57,471 bases of DNA from Candidatus Dojkabacteria bacterium (GCA_026415655.1 JAOAGR010000003.1:1-57471); one strand, 5' to 3'. Counted from the stretch's first letter, positions 43,871 to 54,012 are shown. The notes: generated by a model from the sequence alone, not told the origin. Translations and numbers: made by a program.

Positions 43871-46800
43871 ATGTTTGTTTTTTTTAGAAAAATTAATTCT
43901 TTTTTGCTTGTTATTCTGATTGGTCTTTTTTATTATTACTACGGTATATATGAAGGCCAAATAGGTTTATCAGTGTATTCTAGTGAAATTGATATAGAAG
44001 AATTTTTAAATGCAAGGTTTCAAAGTACAGAAATAATATACAATGAATATAATGTTAATCTGGATAATTCTACATATACAGCATATTTTTTGAGCGACGG
44101 ATTTAGTGGGTCTGTTCCTGATAAGGAAAATATAAAATATACTCTTCCAGTAAATATAGAAACTACTATAGCTAAAGCTACCTTGCGGACTCCCCCATCC
44201 CCTATGATTACAACTCTTAATCTTGATGTTCCCAGGACCCGTGACCGTGTTTTAGGTTGTTATGTAAAAGAAGCAGAAGCAAATAGTGAGTGTTTGCGTA
44301 ATGTTAGCACGCTTTCTTTACAAAATGTTGTTGCAAATGATTTAACATTTGAAAATACCGACGTTCGTTCTAATACTAATCCTTCTCAAAACAATAATAA
44401 TTCTGTTAATACAAGTCCATTAATTTCTTTTCTTGATACTGTCTTAGCGCCGATAGTCAATCTGGCAGAGACATTTACTAATAATTCTAATATAGAACTA
44501 TTTGGAGTTCGTACAGTCACAAATGTAGGACAGGTAGTAAAAGACATATCAACGGTGGGATCAAATTTTTTATGGGGGCATGATGACATACAGCAATTTG
44601 TGCCCGTTGAAGGAAAATCAGGTGGAAAAAAAGCGGTGCTTCCTGTAACAATAGAAGTACAAGGATACGGTGGACAATCAAATGAAAATGCTTTTGTAAA
44701 TAGTTTTGGAAATTTGACTCTTGAAAGTACGGAGATATTTAGATTGCCAAACATGGGTATTGGTGGTGGTAATACAGAGGTGAAAGGAAAAACCTTATCA
44801 GCTTTTGCCATTTATGATCCTTTTACCACGATTGTAGATCCAAATCAGCAAGTCGAACAAGGAGCAACGGCAAAGGTTGTTAACTTTATTTACAATCTAT
44901 TCGCTAATATAGTCCAAACTAATCAAGTGGTTCCTACAAACTACTCAAGGTTTGGTATTCCAAATCCTATAAGAAGTATTACAAATGCGAAAGAAATAAA
45001 CTATGCTTATAATCTTGATAAAATTGTTAGATTTGCTAATCCCGCACCTACACCCTTACCAAATCCTTTTCCTCCACCAGATAATTCTTGTCGAAATGAG
45101 TATGCAGGGGAGCTAGAACAAAATGGATGTAATAATCAAAATAGCAATGTTGAAATATGTAAGCAAATTGAAGATCAAATAGAAGAGTGCAAAGAAAAAA
45201 GAAATAAGTATTACTATGGTTATAATAGGTTACCTAGTTCAACCAAACAGGCATTTGCAATAATCAAAGAATTTGTTGCTGAGGACCAGCTAAAAGCCTG
45301 TATTCAGTCCCAGATTGATGGACAAGGTTGCGATTTGCTTTCTGTTGAGGAGGGCAATAATGTTATTGGATATCAAAGTAAAAGTATACCTGTTGGATCA
45401 ACTCTTGCCTCGCAACAGAATCTGAGAGATTTATGGAATGATAAGTCATTTAACGATCCTTGGATAAATTACCTTTCTCCATCGTGGTGTTCCGAATATA
45501 CGGAGTTTGGGAGAATTAAAGCGACGGGTGAATCGGCCTCTGGGGTTTATAGGGTACAACTGCAAGATATTGAGAGAAAGTTATCTGTAGAGGCACAAGA
45601 TATACAGGAATCAATGAACAGAGATGACAATGTACCAACAACAAATCAGGGTACACGTAATGTTAAAGATACTAGAGGAAATGTGCTTGCTGTAGATTTT
45701 ATGTTGACACATTGTGTTATTGCGGGGGGGTTGCAAAACTATGTTGTTAGTCAAGCTTTAAACTATGCCAATTATTCAACCGATTCTGAGTTAACTGGTA
45801 AATGGAATGTTCCAAGAGCAGGGCTGACTTGTGATAAAAAAGAAGTTGCGATTCATGGAAAACCTATAAAGACTAATGTTCCAACAAGAGATTCTATACC
45901 ATATACGCTTATTGGGGATTTAGATAGAGCAAAATCTCGTGGTCATGCTCTCGGCATACAGTACGATAATAATTATTGGGATTTAACAGCAATTTTTTCT
46001 AAGGATTACGGAGAGCTAGGATTGCGTTATCCGGACTATAATGTTTATGAATATGCCGGACAAGATATGGTCTTGATTTTAGATACTCTAGGTAATCCTC
46101 GATATGTTGTTGGCAACTTAAATAAACCTGGACCAGATAATACTACAGGCGAAGTTAAACCTTTTATTTGTTATATACCTCCACAAGAACAACTAGCACT
46201 TATGACCTATCTTATACAAAGATTTACTAATTCTGATGTGCTATGCAGAGTTTTGTTAGAAAATAGTGAATATTTTTCATTAGTTCAATTTGCTTCCTAT
46301 CAAAGATACATTGTTGACATGAATCAAGATGATAAAATGGAAAATTTTGATGTGATAAATATTATTTCAAAAGGAGATAATATGCGTGTTTTCCAGCTGA
46401 TAGTGCCTGTTGTAACAGAGTTTGGGGTAGACTTTCCCGTAGTAGCTAAAGGAAGTGTAAATTATAAGGATATTCTAACCAAACCCGATCAATGGGATTT
46501 TGATGAATCGGGCGGACAAATATACGGTATAGCACGTAATGAAAATAATTTAATTAAAATATATAAAATCACAAATGTATACGATATAAATCTAAGAAAT
46601 TATATTCTTAATATAAATGAAGTTTCTTCTAATGATTGCTTTGGTATCAAGGTTTGTAATTCGGAATATGTGTTTTTGAAACTATTTACAGGTTCTAATA
46701 ATATGTATGCCACATTAACTTTTGCAGGAGATCGAGAAGATTATGATTCGTTTAGCTTGGGGTACCTATTAGAGATACCATATTCTGTTTTTGATTCTAA

Positions 46801-49237
46801 TACTAATGTAAGAGTAATGATGTTTCCAATACCGCAAGTAAATGGATTTAACGGTAGAGTCAGTGCGATAAATATTGGAAGTATAACCACTTTTAGATTT
46901 AGAACACTAACACTCGATATTTTTTTAGTACCCTCAGGATCGTTAGTTAGAGTTATACTATCACAAATACCTTTAGAAGGTGGTGAGATCGTTTCTAATT
47001 CATATCCAGCATTAATTTATCATTGGCGATATGCAGCTTATACGACTGACTGCACGAATTATTTGGGGCTTGAGAAATTTAATAGTTGTGGTTTTCCCCC
47101 AATGGATCCTATAAATACACCAACTATATTTAGTTTTACTGACAATGGTGGGAGAATAGTTGGCTCATATGAACATAAGTATGATATTAGTGGAATGACA
47201 TTTTATTCACCGGATATTTTATATGGGATGACTCCACTATATATGAAAGTTGCAAATAGTGGTAATGCAGAGATGTATTCGAACTTATTTGTAATATCTG
47301 GAGCTGATGGTACGAACCCCATAGTAAATCCTGTAAAATCTGATAGTATCCCCTCTTCGTTAAAGCGATATATTCCAAATGACGCAACTAGCCCTCTTTT
47401 GAAACGTTTTGGATTTGTGCTATATGATAATCCCATGTATAACCCAGCGAAGTGGAATTGTTTGGTTAAACTAAATAAAATCATTACTGGTGAGGATCCA
47501 TTAACGAGATTATTTGGTAAGGAGGTTGAGATAAATCTGTTACCATTCAATTTACAGGATATGATTATGGATGGTAGTTCATCATCAGATGGCGATTATT
47601 CCTCTGATGATTATTCTTCGGAAAACGATGGATCATACTGTGAAGCTACTTGGTGTATAAGTAATAGTACTCCTTTTGTGGATAATAAGTTTTCTAATTC
47701 TGATCCTAATAATCAGGAAGTAAATCAGGAAATAGAAGAACGCATATTATCTTCTGTAATGAGAAGAAAATCTGGAACAGTTAACGAAAATGTTATACGT
47801 AGTAGGGTTAGATATATGTGTCAAAAGACCGCTGAATACAACGTATCTTGTGCATTCATAGCTGCGATTTGGTTTCAGGAGAGTACTTTTAGTCTTTCGG
47901 AGAGTGGAAAGCATATTTTTGGTTGTTTTTTAGATGGAGCTGATTCTTGGCAAGCACAAATTGATTGTGCAGTTGTATCCGTGAGAAATCGGTTTAATGA
48001 GTATCGACAATATTCTGAGGTAGGAAGAAAAGAGTTTGATATACCATTTAAAGGGCAAGATGGGGGTACTTGCAAGGTTTCTAATGCATTTGTATATACA
48101 ATGGAGAGGTATACTCCAATTGATTCTAAAAGAAGAGGAGATCCAAGAAATGACTGCAATAGAGGATTGGTTAGAAGGGTACCTTTAAATAGACTAAGTG
48201 ACTATACAAGCAATCCTACGAGGTATACCGTAACTTTTGCGGACGTGGGTCTTAGAAAACCGAGCATACCAGATCCGGATATTGCTTTTGATCCAAATAC
48301 TGAACCATTTTGTGTTAGTGACTCCGTGAGTTCTAAATTGTCATATTTTCATAACCAAAAACCAGACTGGTCGAATTCTAGACTAATGGCGGCGTGGCCG
48401 AACATTGAGACTATCTTAAAAGAAATTAACGATCCAAGGCTGCAAATAACTAAAAATTGCTTTGCTTCAAATCCTAGCTCGTCAAGTTCATCTCAAGATA
48501 TTAATCAGATAGACGAAGAATACGTGATGGTAGAGGGAACATCTTTTGAGTATAAAATGTCGTTATATAACACGGGTCCAGCGTCCGCTTCTCAATATCT
48601 TGCTTTAGTCAATCGATGGGATAAAACAACAGGCAGACCAGATGCCGGACCCTTAGTTGGTATACACGTTATACCTCCTGGTGGGGATTTTTCTATGGTC
48701 AGGAGAATGGGATATTTCAATACTACTCATCTCTCTCACCTTTATATATCAGGTTCTGATAAGGGTATACCCATCACAGGGGTAGAGGTACCATGGGCTA
48801 AAGGTAGAGTATTCGCAGATCCAAGTGTCGGAGATACACCGGGTGGTGGAATGTGTGAAATTGCTACTGCTATAGCATATACAGTTTCAAAAGTTGGTAC
48901 ACCTTTAGATGAGAGTAATATTATAATGAGACCGACTCCAGGAAAAATCAATAACAGAGATGGTTTTGTAGGAAATGTAAATTTTATAACTCATACATAT
49001 AGGGTTGGAATGGTTCAGCTTTATAATGGTTTAGTTGCAAAGCATGGTTCACAGCAAATGGCAGACAATACAATAGATCGGGAATTTCCACGGACTATGT
49101 TTGTATCATTTTGGAGTCCAACCAATGATTTGCTTATTAAAAATCCATCAAGTAAATATCATCTTATTATTCGAATAGATTTTAATGAAAAGGCAAATAT
49201 TGTTACTTACCAAGCTTATTTTGCTAGAAAGAAATAA
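43871..49237 (+). CDS. Giant secreted protein with lysozyme-like and VanW-like domains
   Basis: 1788 residues. An N-terminal signal or anchor (about 8-25) precedes a long extracytoplasmic region. A Pro-rich linker (PAPTPLPNPFPPPD) lies near 390, followed by a Cys-rich stretch (about 405-440). At about 1297-1450 is a segment resembling transglycosylase/lysozyme folds: the helix FIAAIWFQESTFSLS contains the expected catalytic Glu-Ser pair. A Ser/Asn linker leads to a C-terminal VanW-like domain (about 1557-1788), with GGGMCEIATAIAYTV as its core. VanW domains occur in wall-associated proteins; their biochemistry is unsettled. It likely remodels or binds peptidoglycan at the surface. Domain calls are by motif only. 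Confidence 0.7.
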   Translation: MFVFFRKINSFLLVILIGLFYYYYGIYEGQIGLSVYSSEIDIEEFLNARFQSTEIIYNEYNVNLDNSTYTAYFLSDGFSGSVPDKENIKYTLPVNIETTIAKATLRTPPSPMITTLNLDVPRTRDRVLGCYVKEAEANSECLRNVSTLSLQNVVANDLTFENTDVRSNTNPSQNNNNSVNTSPLISFLDTVLAPIVNLAETFTNNSNIELFGVRTVTNVGQVVKDISTVGSNFLWGHDDIQQFVPVEGKSGGKKAVLPVTIEVQGYGGQSNENAFVNSFGNLTLESTEIFRLPNMGIGGGNTEVKGKTLSAFAIYDPFTTIVDPNQQVEQGATAKVVNFIYNLFANIVQTNQVVPTNYSRFGIPNPIRSITNAKEINYAYNLDKIVRFANPAPTPLPNPFPPPDNSCRNEYAGELEQNGCNNQNSNVEICKQIEDQIEECKEKRNKYYYGYNRLPSSTKQAFAIIKEFVAEDQLKACIQSQIDGQGCDLLSVEEGNNVIGYQSKSIPVGSTLASQQNLRDLWNDKSFNDPWINYLSPSWCSEYTEFGRIKATGESASGVYRVQLQDIERKLSVEAQDIQESMNRDDNVPTTNQGTRNVKDTRGNVLAVDFMLTHCVIAGGLQNYVVSQALNYANYSTDSELTGKWNVPRAGLTCDKKEVAIHGKPIKTNVPTRDSIPYTLIGDLDRAKSRGHALGIQYDNNYWDLTAIFSKDYGELGLRYPDYNVYEYAGQDMVLILDTLGNPRYVVGNLNKPGPDNTTGEVKPFICYIPPQEQLALMTYLIQRFTNSDVLCRVLLENSEYFSLVQFASYQRYIVDMNQDDKMENFDVINIISKGDNMRVFQLIVPVVTEFGVDFPVVAKGSVNYKDILTKPDQWDFDESGGQIYGIARNENNLIKIYKITNVYDINLRNYILNINEVSSNDCFGIKVCNSEYVFLKLFTGSNNMYATLTFAGDREDYDSFSLGYLLEIPYSVFDSNTNVRVMMFPIPQVNGFNGRVSAINIGSITTFRFRTLTLDIFLVPSGSLVRVILSQIPLEGGEIVSNSYPALIYHWRYAAYTTDCTNYLGLEKFNSCGFPPMDPINTPTIFSFTDNGGRIVGSYEHKYDISGMTFYSPDILYGMTPLYMKVANSGNAEMYSNLFVISGADGTNPIVNPVKSDSIPSSLKRYIPNDATSPLLKRFGFVLYDNPMYNPAKWNCLVKLNKIITGEDPLTRLFGKEVEINLLPFNLQDMIMDGSSSSDGDYSSDDYSSENDGSYCEATWCISNSTPFVDNKFSNSDPNNQEVNQEIEERILSSVMRRKSGTVNENVIRSRVRYMCQKTAEYNVSCAFIAAIWFQESTFSLSESGKHIFGCFLDGADSWQAQIDCAVVSVRNRFNEYRQYSEVGRKEFDIPFKGQDGGTCKVSNAFVYTMERYTPIDSKRRGDPRNDCNRGLVRRVPLNRLSDYTSNPTRYTVTFADVGLRKPSIPDPDIAFDPNTEPFCVSDSVSSKLSYFHNQKPDWSNSRLMAAWPNIETILKEINDPRLQITKNCFASNPSSSSSSQDINQIDEEYVMVEGTSFEYKMSLYNTGPASASQYLALVNRWDKTTGRPDAGPLVGIHVIPPGGDFSMVRRMGYFNTTHLSHLYISGSDKGIPITGVEVPWAKGRVFADPSVGDTPGGGMCEIATAIAYTVSKVGTPLDESNIIMRPTPGKINNRDGFVGNVNFITHTYRVGMVQLYNGLVAKHGSQQMADNTIDREFPRTMFVSFWSPTNDLLIKNPSSKYHLIIRIDFNEKANIVTYQAYFARKK

Positions 49238-49249
49238 AATACTTACTAA

Positions 49250-49855
49250 TTAGTTGTTTTTGATAATATTGGATGGAGCTGATGGTCCAGTCTGGAATTT
49301 AATTTTATTGTAATAAATCTGCTGATGAGATTTTTTTATTTTATCTTCTCTATTTTTAGACATGCTTTGAAATACCACAAATGTCAAATATGAGATAAAT
49401 ACTACAACGTATGCGATTATAAAATTGTTTTCATTTCTTAGGTTATTTATCAAGAATAATGTTTTGGGTTCGATATTTTGATAATTTAACATTAGATAAA
49501 ACATCACAGATGTTGCCAATAAACTACCAAGAATCGATGGTAAGTATATTATCGGATGTCGCCCGAAAAATATTATTGATAAATATACTATAATAAAAAA
49601 TATTACTGTGTAGATAAGCATTGAATGTTGTATATTTGCTTCAGGATATATATAGATTTCTTTATTGTTTACAAGTGATGTTTGTTTTATGATCTTCTCA
49701 AAAAGTATAGGTGAAAATTGATCAGGATATTCTAAGTTGCTATTTATAAAGTCTGATGATATTTGGGGCTCAGGCAATGGGGCCGATAAGATTTGTATAC
49801 CGATTGATAGATAAAATGATAAAATAGTTAAAATAATGGCAATAAAAAACTTCAT
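49250..49855 (-). CDS. Small polytopic membrane protein, unknown
   Basis: 201 residues from ATG 49855. The earlier in-frame start at 49897 would overlap glyA and its promoter. An N-terminal hydrophobic segment may be a signal peptide (MKFFIAIILTILSFYLSIGIQILSAP). Three further membrane segments lie at about 80-100, 107-125 and 142-162, and a basic tail follows. I recognise no family. It is divergent from glyA, with 25 bases between the two start codons. Confidence 0.6.
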   Translation of the reverse strand: MKFFIAIILTILSFYLSIGIQILSAPLPEPQISSDFINSNLEYPDQFSPILFEKIIKQTSLVNNKEIYIYPEANIQHSMLIYTVIFFIIVYLSIIFFGRHPIIYLPSILGSLLATSVMFYLMLNYQNIEPKTLFLINNLRNENNFIIAYVVVFISYLTFVVFQSMSKNREDKIKKSHQQIYYNKIKFQTGPSAPSNIIKNN

Positions 49856-49864
49856 AATATCAAT

Positions 49865-49872
49865 ATTATAAC
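49865..49872. promoter_or_regulatory. Overlapping divergent -10 boxes (glyA and 49855 gene)
   Basis: Minus-strand TATAAT occupies 49870-49865 and lies nine bases before ATG 49855. Plus-strand TATAAC occupies 49867-49872 and lies eight bases before glyA ATG 49881. The two share four bases. Confidence 0.5.
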
Positions 49873-49880
49873 ACACTAAT

Positions 49881-51173
49881 ATGTTATTCGAAAACATTAA
49901 AAAACAAGATAAATTACTTTATGATTTACTGCTCGGTGAAATCAAAAGACAACAGGATGGTGTAGAACTTATAGCTTCAGAAAATTATGTGTCTAATGCG
50001 GTTTTGGAAGCTATGCGAACTGTTTTCACAAACAAATACTCGGAAGGTTATCCTGGTAAGAGATATTATGGCGGTCAAGATTTTACGGATCAAATAGAAA
50101 GAATTGCTATTGAAAGAGCATGCAACCTTTTTAACTGTGACCATGCAAATGTTCAACCGTTATCAGGTGCTATTGCCAATATTTCAGTACTAACTGCATA
50201 TTTAGAACCTGGTGATACAGTTTTGGGGTTTGAATTATCTCATGGTGGCCATTTGACTCATGGAAGTCCAGTTACATTTATGTCTAAGGTTTACAATTTT
50301 GTACGTTACACGGTCAAAGATTTTGAAACTGGACAGTTTGATTTTGATCAAATAAGAGATTTGGCGATTAAACATAGACCTAAGATGATTTTAGTTGGTT
50401 ATTCAGCATATCCGCGAGATATCGATTATGCAAAATTTGCAGAGATCGGAAAAGAAATCGGTGCAATGCTATGGGCCGATATTGCGCACATTGCAGGATT
50501 GATATCTGCAGGAATTATGCGAAATCCTTTTGATTTTGGATTTCATGTTGTTTCTAGTACGACTCATAAGACATTAAGAGGACCTAGAGGAGGGTTAATT
50601 CTTTCAAAGGGTAAAGTTAGTAATCCATTGAAAAAAGTTAAAAAAAGTATAAAAAATTTACCCACTCTTGTTGATAGGGCTGTTTTTCCTGGCATTCAAG
50701 GAGGTCCAATAATGAATTTGATATATGCAAAGGCGGTAGCGTTTGGCGAGGCATTGCAGGAGTCTTTCAAGGAATACGCAAAACAAATAGTGAATAATGC
50801 AAAAGTATTTGAAAAGGTTTTCAGAGATAATGGGATAATAATGTATACAGGTGGCACTGATAATCATATGATTATATTTGACAGTGTTAAATCATTTGGG
50901 TATTCGGGAAAGACTATACAAGAAGCTTTAGATGAGGCTGGTATTACTGTGAGTAAAAGTACTATACCTTTTGATACACGTTCTCCAGTAAATCCCAGTG
51001 GAATTCGTATTGGAACTCCAGCTATTACTACTAGAGGATACAAAGAAAAAGAGGTGGAGTTTTTAGCTGAATGCATAATAAAAATATGTAAGAATCCTAA
51101 AGATGATAAATTGAAAAACAGAATAAAACATGAAATTGCTGAACTAAATAAGAGATTTCCTATACCATATTAA
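49881..51173 (+). CDS. glyA: Serine hydroxymethyltransferase
   Basis: 430 residues. This PLP enzyme converts serine and tetrahydrofolate to glycine and methylene-tetrahydrofolate, the main source of one-carbon units. Motifs are intact: IELIASENYVS-type (GVELIASENYVS), NKYSEGYPGKRYYGG, the PLP-lysine segment VVSSTTHKTLRGPRGG, and FPGIQGGP. The length and order fit family members throughout. Its stop codon shares TTAA with that of the convergent helicase gene, so no separate terminator exists between them. Confidence 0.97.
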   Translation: MLFENIKKQDKLLYDLLLGEIKRQQDGVELIASENYVSNAVLEAMRTVFTNKYSEGYPGKRYYGGQDFTDQIERIAIERACNLFNCDHANVQPLSGAIANISVLTAYLEPGDTVLGFELSHGGHLTHGSPVTFMSKVYNFVRYTVKDFETGQFDFDQIRDLAIKHRPKMILVGYSAYPRDIDYAKFAEIGKEIGAMLWADIAHIAGLISAGIMRNPFDFGFHVVSSTTHKTLRGPRGGLILSKGKVSNPLKKVKKSIKNLPTLVDRAVFPGIQGGPIMNLIYAKAVAFGEALQESFKEYAKQIVNNAKVFEKVFRDNGIIMYTGGTDNHMIIFDSVKSFGYSGKTIQEALDEAGITVSKSTIPFDTRSPVNPSGIRIGTPAITTRGYKEKEVEFLAECIIKICKNPKDDKLKNRIKHEIAELNKRFPIPY

Positions 51174-53311
51174 TGTCTATATTTTCTTCTTGAGCTATTT
51201 TTGTATCTTTTTTTATTTCTAATGTACAATTTATTATGTTTTTTGTTTAGTTTCTGTCTAATTATTTTTTGATAAAGTTTTGGAGATAATTTCTGAATTA
51301 TTTTTATATCAAGAGAATGAGCTATACGTACACTATAAGATGGTGAATACTGATAAATATCATCTATTTGAATGATCTCATTTGTAATTAGTAAATTTGT
51401 ATTCGTATTCTGATATAAGACACTGCCTGGATTTATTTTTACAACCATATTTTTATGGTTTAATGCCTTAAATTTATTTTTGCCAATTTTGATAAGTAAA
51501 TTATGTTTGAGTGTTTTAAAAAGAACAAAATCTATTTTCTGTGAATAAAAATTAATCTTTTTATTAATATGAATATTATTTTCTTCAGCTAGTTTGAGCA
51601 GATCATCACGTATCTTAATACACTCTAATAGTGCTTCACCATTCACACCATAAAGATCACACCAATCTGTAGAATAATTGTGGTAAGATAGCTTGTTTAT
51701 TAATTTAATATAGGTTAGATAGTCTGATTTTGGATTTATTATACTTTCTCTACTTCTGCATATATGATCTACTAATTCTTCTTGACTATTAAATTTATCA
51801 ATATATTTTTCATATATTTTACTCAATATTGTCTCATTTAGTTCATAAAATAATGGTTTAGAATCGAAAAATGGAATTAAAGTACATATTTCGTATACAA
51901 TACCTTCATTTTGAGCCTCTAATATTATATTACCAATAAATGGATCTAATGGCATTGATAACAATTTTAGTCCCTTGTCTGTTATTATTCTTTTTTTAGT
52001 TATAGCACCAATAAATACCAACTCTTCGATAGATTTCTTGATAAATGAATTTTTGGGTTTATCTATAAAATGAAAATTCTCTATTTCTTTTATTCCTAAA
52101 GATATTAGTAACAAAGTTATTTCATTAAGTTTGGATCGTAAGATTTCTGGGATAGAATATTCTAAAAAATTGTTGTATTGACTTTTTGTAAATAAACCCA
52201 AATATACTCCATGACAAATTCTTCCCGCCCTACCCCGTCTCTGAAGTATTCCATGCTTTGAATGATAATGTGTTTTTAGTGATTTAATTCCACTATTAGT
52301 GTCATATTCCATTGATTTGATAAGTCCTGTATCAATAATATATTTGACATTTGGTATAGTGAGTGAAGTCTCTGCAATATTTGTTGCTAATATGGCAGTC
52401 GTTCTTGTAATTTGTTTGAAAATCTCGTTTTGTTCTTGAATTGGTAATTCTGAATGTACGGTTAAGACATCAATATCACGAATTTGTTCTTGAATAAAGT
52501 TTTTGGTCAGATTTATTTCTCTCTTACCTGGTAAGAAAATTAAAATATTGTTATGTTTATGTGAAACATCATTGTTTTCGATACTTCCTTTTGTGCTAAG
52601 AGTTTCATCATGTATGAAAGTAGATGGTATTCTATTGTTGATAACATATTTTAGAGTTGTTACTATCTGTTTATAGATATCATTTACTTCTTCTTTTAAT
52701 AAATAAGCATCAACGTCATAATTACGACCTGGTACTCTTATAATCTCTGGAGGATATATAGCATTTTCTTCGAAAAATTTAATAAACTTTTCTTCTTCCA
52801 ATGTCGCTGATGTAACAATTATTTTTAGTGGTTTATAGTTTTTAGTATTGCGTTTGTTCTGTATTTGTACTAATAAACCAATTAAAAAGTCTGTATTAAT
52901 ACCTCTTTCGTGTGCCTCATCGACCATTATGATGTCATATTTCAAAAGTAAAGGATCAAATAAACATTCTCTCAGTAAAATGCCATCTGTTGCAAAAAGT
53001 AATTTTGTATTTTCGCTTTTTTTCTCTTCAAATCTTATTTTGTATCCGATTAAATCTCCAGGTATAGTGAGAGTCCACTGTGAAAGATAATCACAAAGAG
53101 ATGTTGCTGCTATCCTGCGTGGCTCTGTCACAACAATTTTTGCATCAGAGAATTGATTTATTAATATTAATGGTATCTGAGTAGTTTTTCCTGATCCAGT
53201 ATCACCTACTATAATTATGTTATGTGCGGTTTTAAGTTTTTCTATAATTATCTCTTCATGCTGTGCAACAGGCAAATTATAATCTAATTCAAATTTTTTA
53301 TGAGTATTCAT
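51170..53311 (-). CDS. DEAH-box ATP-dependent helicase, HrpA/HrpB type
   Basis: 713 residues. Helicase motifs in order: I GDTGSGKTTQIPL, Ia TEPRRIAA, II DEAHERGINTDFL, III SATLEEE, IV NILIFLPG, V ATNIAETSLTIPN and VI QRRGRAGR. A winged-helix/HA2 domain (about 420-530) and an OB-fold segment (about 600-690) follow, with a basic tail. DEAH/RHA helicases unwind RNA or mRNP. HrpA has a role in rescuing stalled ribosomes, and HrpB is less understood. The short length does not separate HrpA from HrpB, so no symbol is given. Confidence 0.9.
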   Translation of the reverse strand: MNTHKKFELDYNLPVAQHEEIIIEKLKTAHNIIIVGDTGSGKTTQIPLILINQFSDAKIVVTEPRRIAATSLCDYLSQWTLTIPGDLIGYKIRFEEKKSENTKLLFATDGILLRECLFDPLLLKYDIIMVDEAHERGINTDFLIGLLVQIQNKRNTKNYKPLKIIVTSATLEEEKFIKFFEENAIYPPEIIRVPGRNYDVDAYLLKEEVNDIYKQIVTTLKYVINNRIPSTFIHDETLSTKGSIENNDVSHKHNNILIFLPGKREINLTKNFIQEQIRDIDVLTVHSELPIQEQNEIFKQITRTTAILATNIAETSLTIPNVKYIIDTGLIKSMEYDTNSGIKSLKTHYHSKHGILQRRGRAGRICHGVYLGLFTKSQYNNFLEYSIPEILRSKLNEITLLLISLGIKEIENFHFIDKPKNSFIKKSIEELVFIGAITKKRIITDKGLKLLSMPLDPFIGNIILEAQNEGIVYEICTLIPFFDSKPLFYELNETILSKIYEKYIDKFNSQEELVDHICRSRESIINPKSDYLTYIKLINKLSYHNYSTDWCDLYGVNGEALLECIKIRDDLLKLAEENNIHINKKINFYSQKIDFVLFKTLKHNLLIKIGKNKFKALNHKNMVVKINPGSVLYQNTNTNLLITNEIIQIDDIYQYSPSYSVRIAHSLDIKIIQKLSPKLYQKIIRQKLNKKHNKLYIRNKKRYKNSSRRKYRH

Positions 53312-53340
53312 TATTTTTATCTTACACGTAATTAAATCAT

Positions 53341-53375
53341 ATTAAAGTGCTAAATAGAACACTTTAATCTATAAT
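53341..53375 (+). promoter_or_regulatory. Promoter with adjacent 9-bp palindrome upstream of 53383
   Basis: ATTAAAGTG (53341-53349) and CACTTTAAT (53360-53368) form a perfect inverted repeat with a ten-base spacer, ending two bases before TATAAT (53370-53375). Seven bases then lead to ATG 53383. The palindrome covers the -35 region and so may be an operator. Confidence 0.5.
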
Positions 53376-53382
53376 TAACTCT

Positions 53383-54012
53383 ATGCAACAGCAAACAGGT
53401 AAAAACAAAAACTTTTCATTAAAAAATAGACTAATATTTGGCACATTGTTTATCATTTTAATTCTATTTATTATATTGACTTTTTCTTTGTTTTTTATGA
53501 TTAATGCTTGGCTTTATACCTATCAGGTATTTACACAAGAAACAGAATTAGCTGAAATTGAAATATCGGAAAGGGTAATCAAGGACGGTATACCTACATT
53601 TCATCTAAAATATACATCAAAAAATCTAGCAAAGAATTATATTTTTTATAAAACAGAGGTCAATGATAATAATCTATCGTTAAGTTCAGAATTTAGAGGT
53701 GACAAATTTATGATTGAGGCTATTTTTGTGAAGTGGAAAGATATATGTGTGATGTTGGGATTAAAACCAATGTTAAAAGTATATCGAATACAATCAGACT
53801 ACATTAAAAAAGATAAAAATTATCCAAATGATTATATCGACATAAATGGAGGATTTGATAAAACTTTTTATGATTTTTATGAGAATAAATATCTAGATTC
53901 TTGTGTGGATACTGTATTTATATCAGGTGCTGGAAATCAGGTAATTAATGAAAAAAGAAAATATGTACTAATAGCGACAGAGGATGCCCTAGTTATTAGA
54001 AAAAAAGACTAA
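53383..54012 (+). CDS. Single-pass membrane protein, unknown
   Basis: 209 residues. One membrane segment (about 21-45) is followed by an extracytoplasmic domain of about 160 residues with alternating strands and a conserved-looking VFISGAGNQVI segment near 185. I considered a sortase, but no TLxTC active-site motif is present. No family is recognised. The gene has its own promoter with a flanking palindrome, unlike most genes here, suggesting specific regulation. Its stop overlaps that of convergent rodA (CTAA). Confidence 0.6.
   Translation: MQQQTGKNKNFSLKNRLIFGTLFIILILFIILTFSLFFMINAWLYTYQVFTQETELAEIEISERVIKDGIPTFHLKYTSKNLAKNYIFYKTEVNDNNLSLSSEFRGDKFMIEAIFVKWKDICVMLGLKPMLKVYRIQSDYIKKDKNYPNDYIDINGGFDKTFYDFYENKYLDSCVDTVFISGAGNQVINEKRKYVLIATEDALVIRKKD

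Noticed and set aside
43871-49237. Phage or conjugation protein
   Set aside because: The size and lysozyme-like segment raised this, but there are no phage structural or VirB-type genes nearby, and the VanW-like domain favours a wall-associated role.
53383-54012. Sortase
   Set aside because: A membrane anchor with a beta-rich exported domain suggested it, but the catalytic TLxTC cysteine motif and the conserved His are missing.
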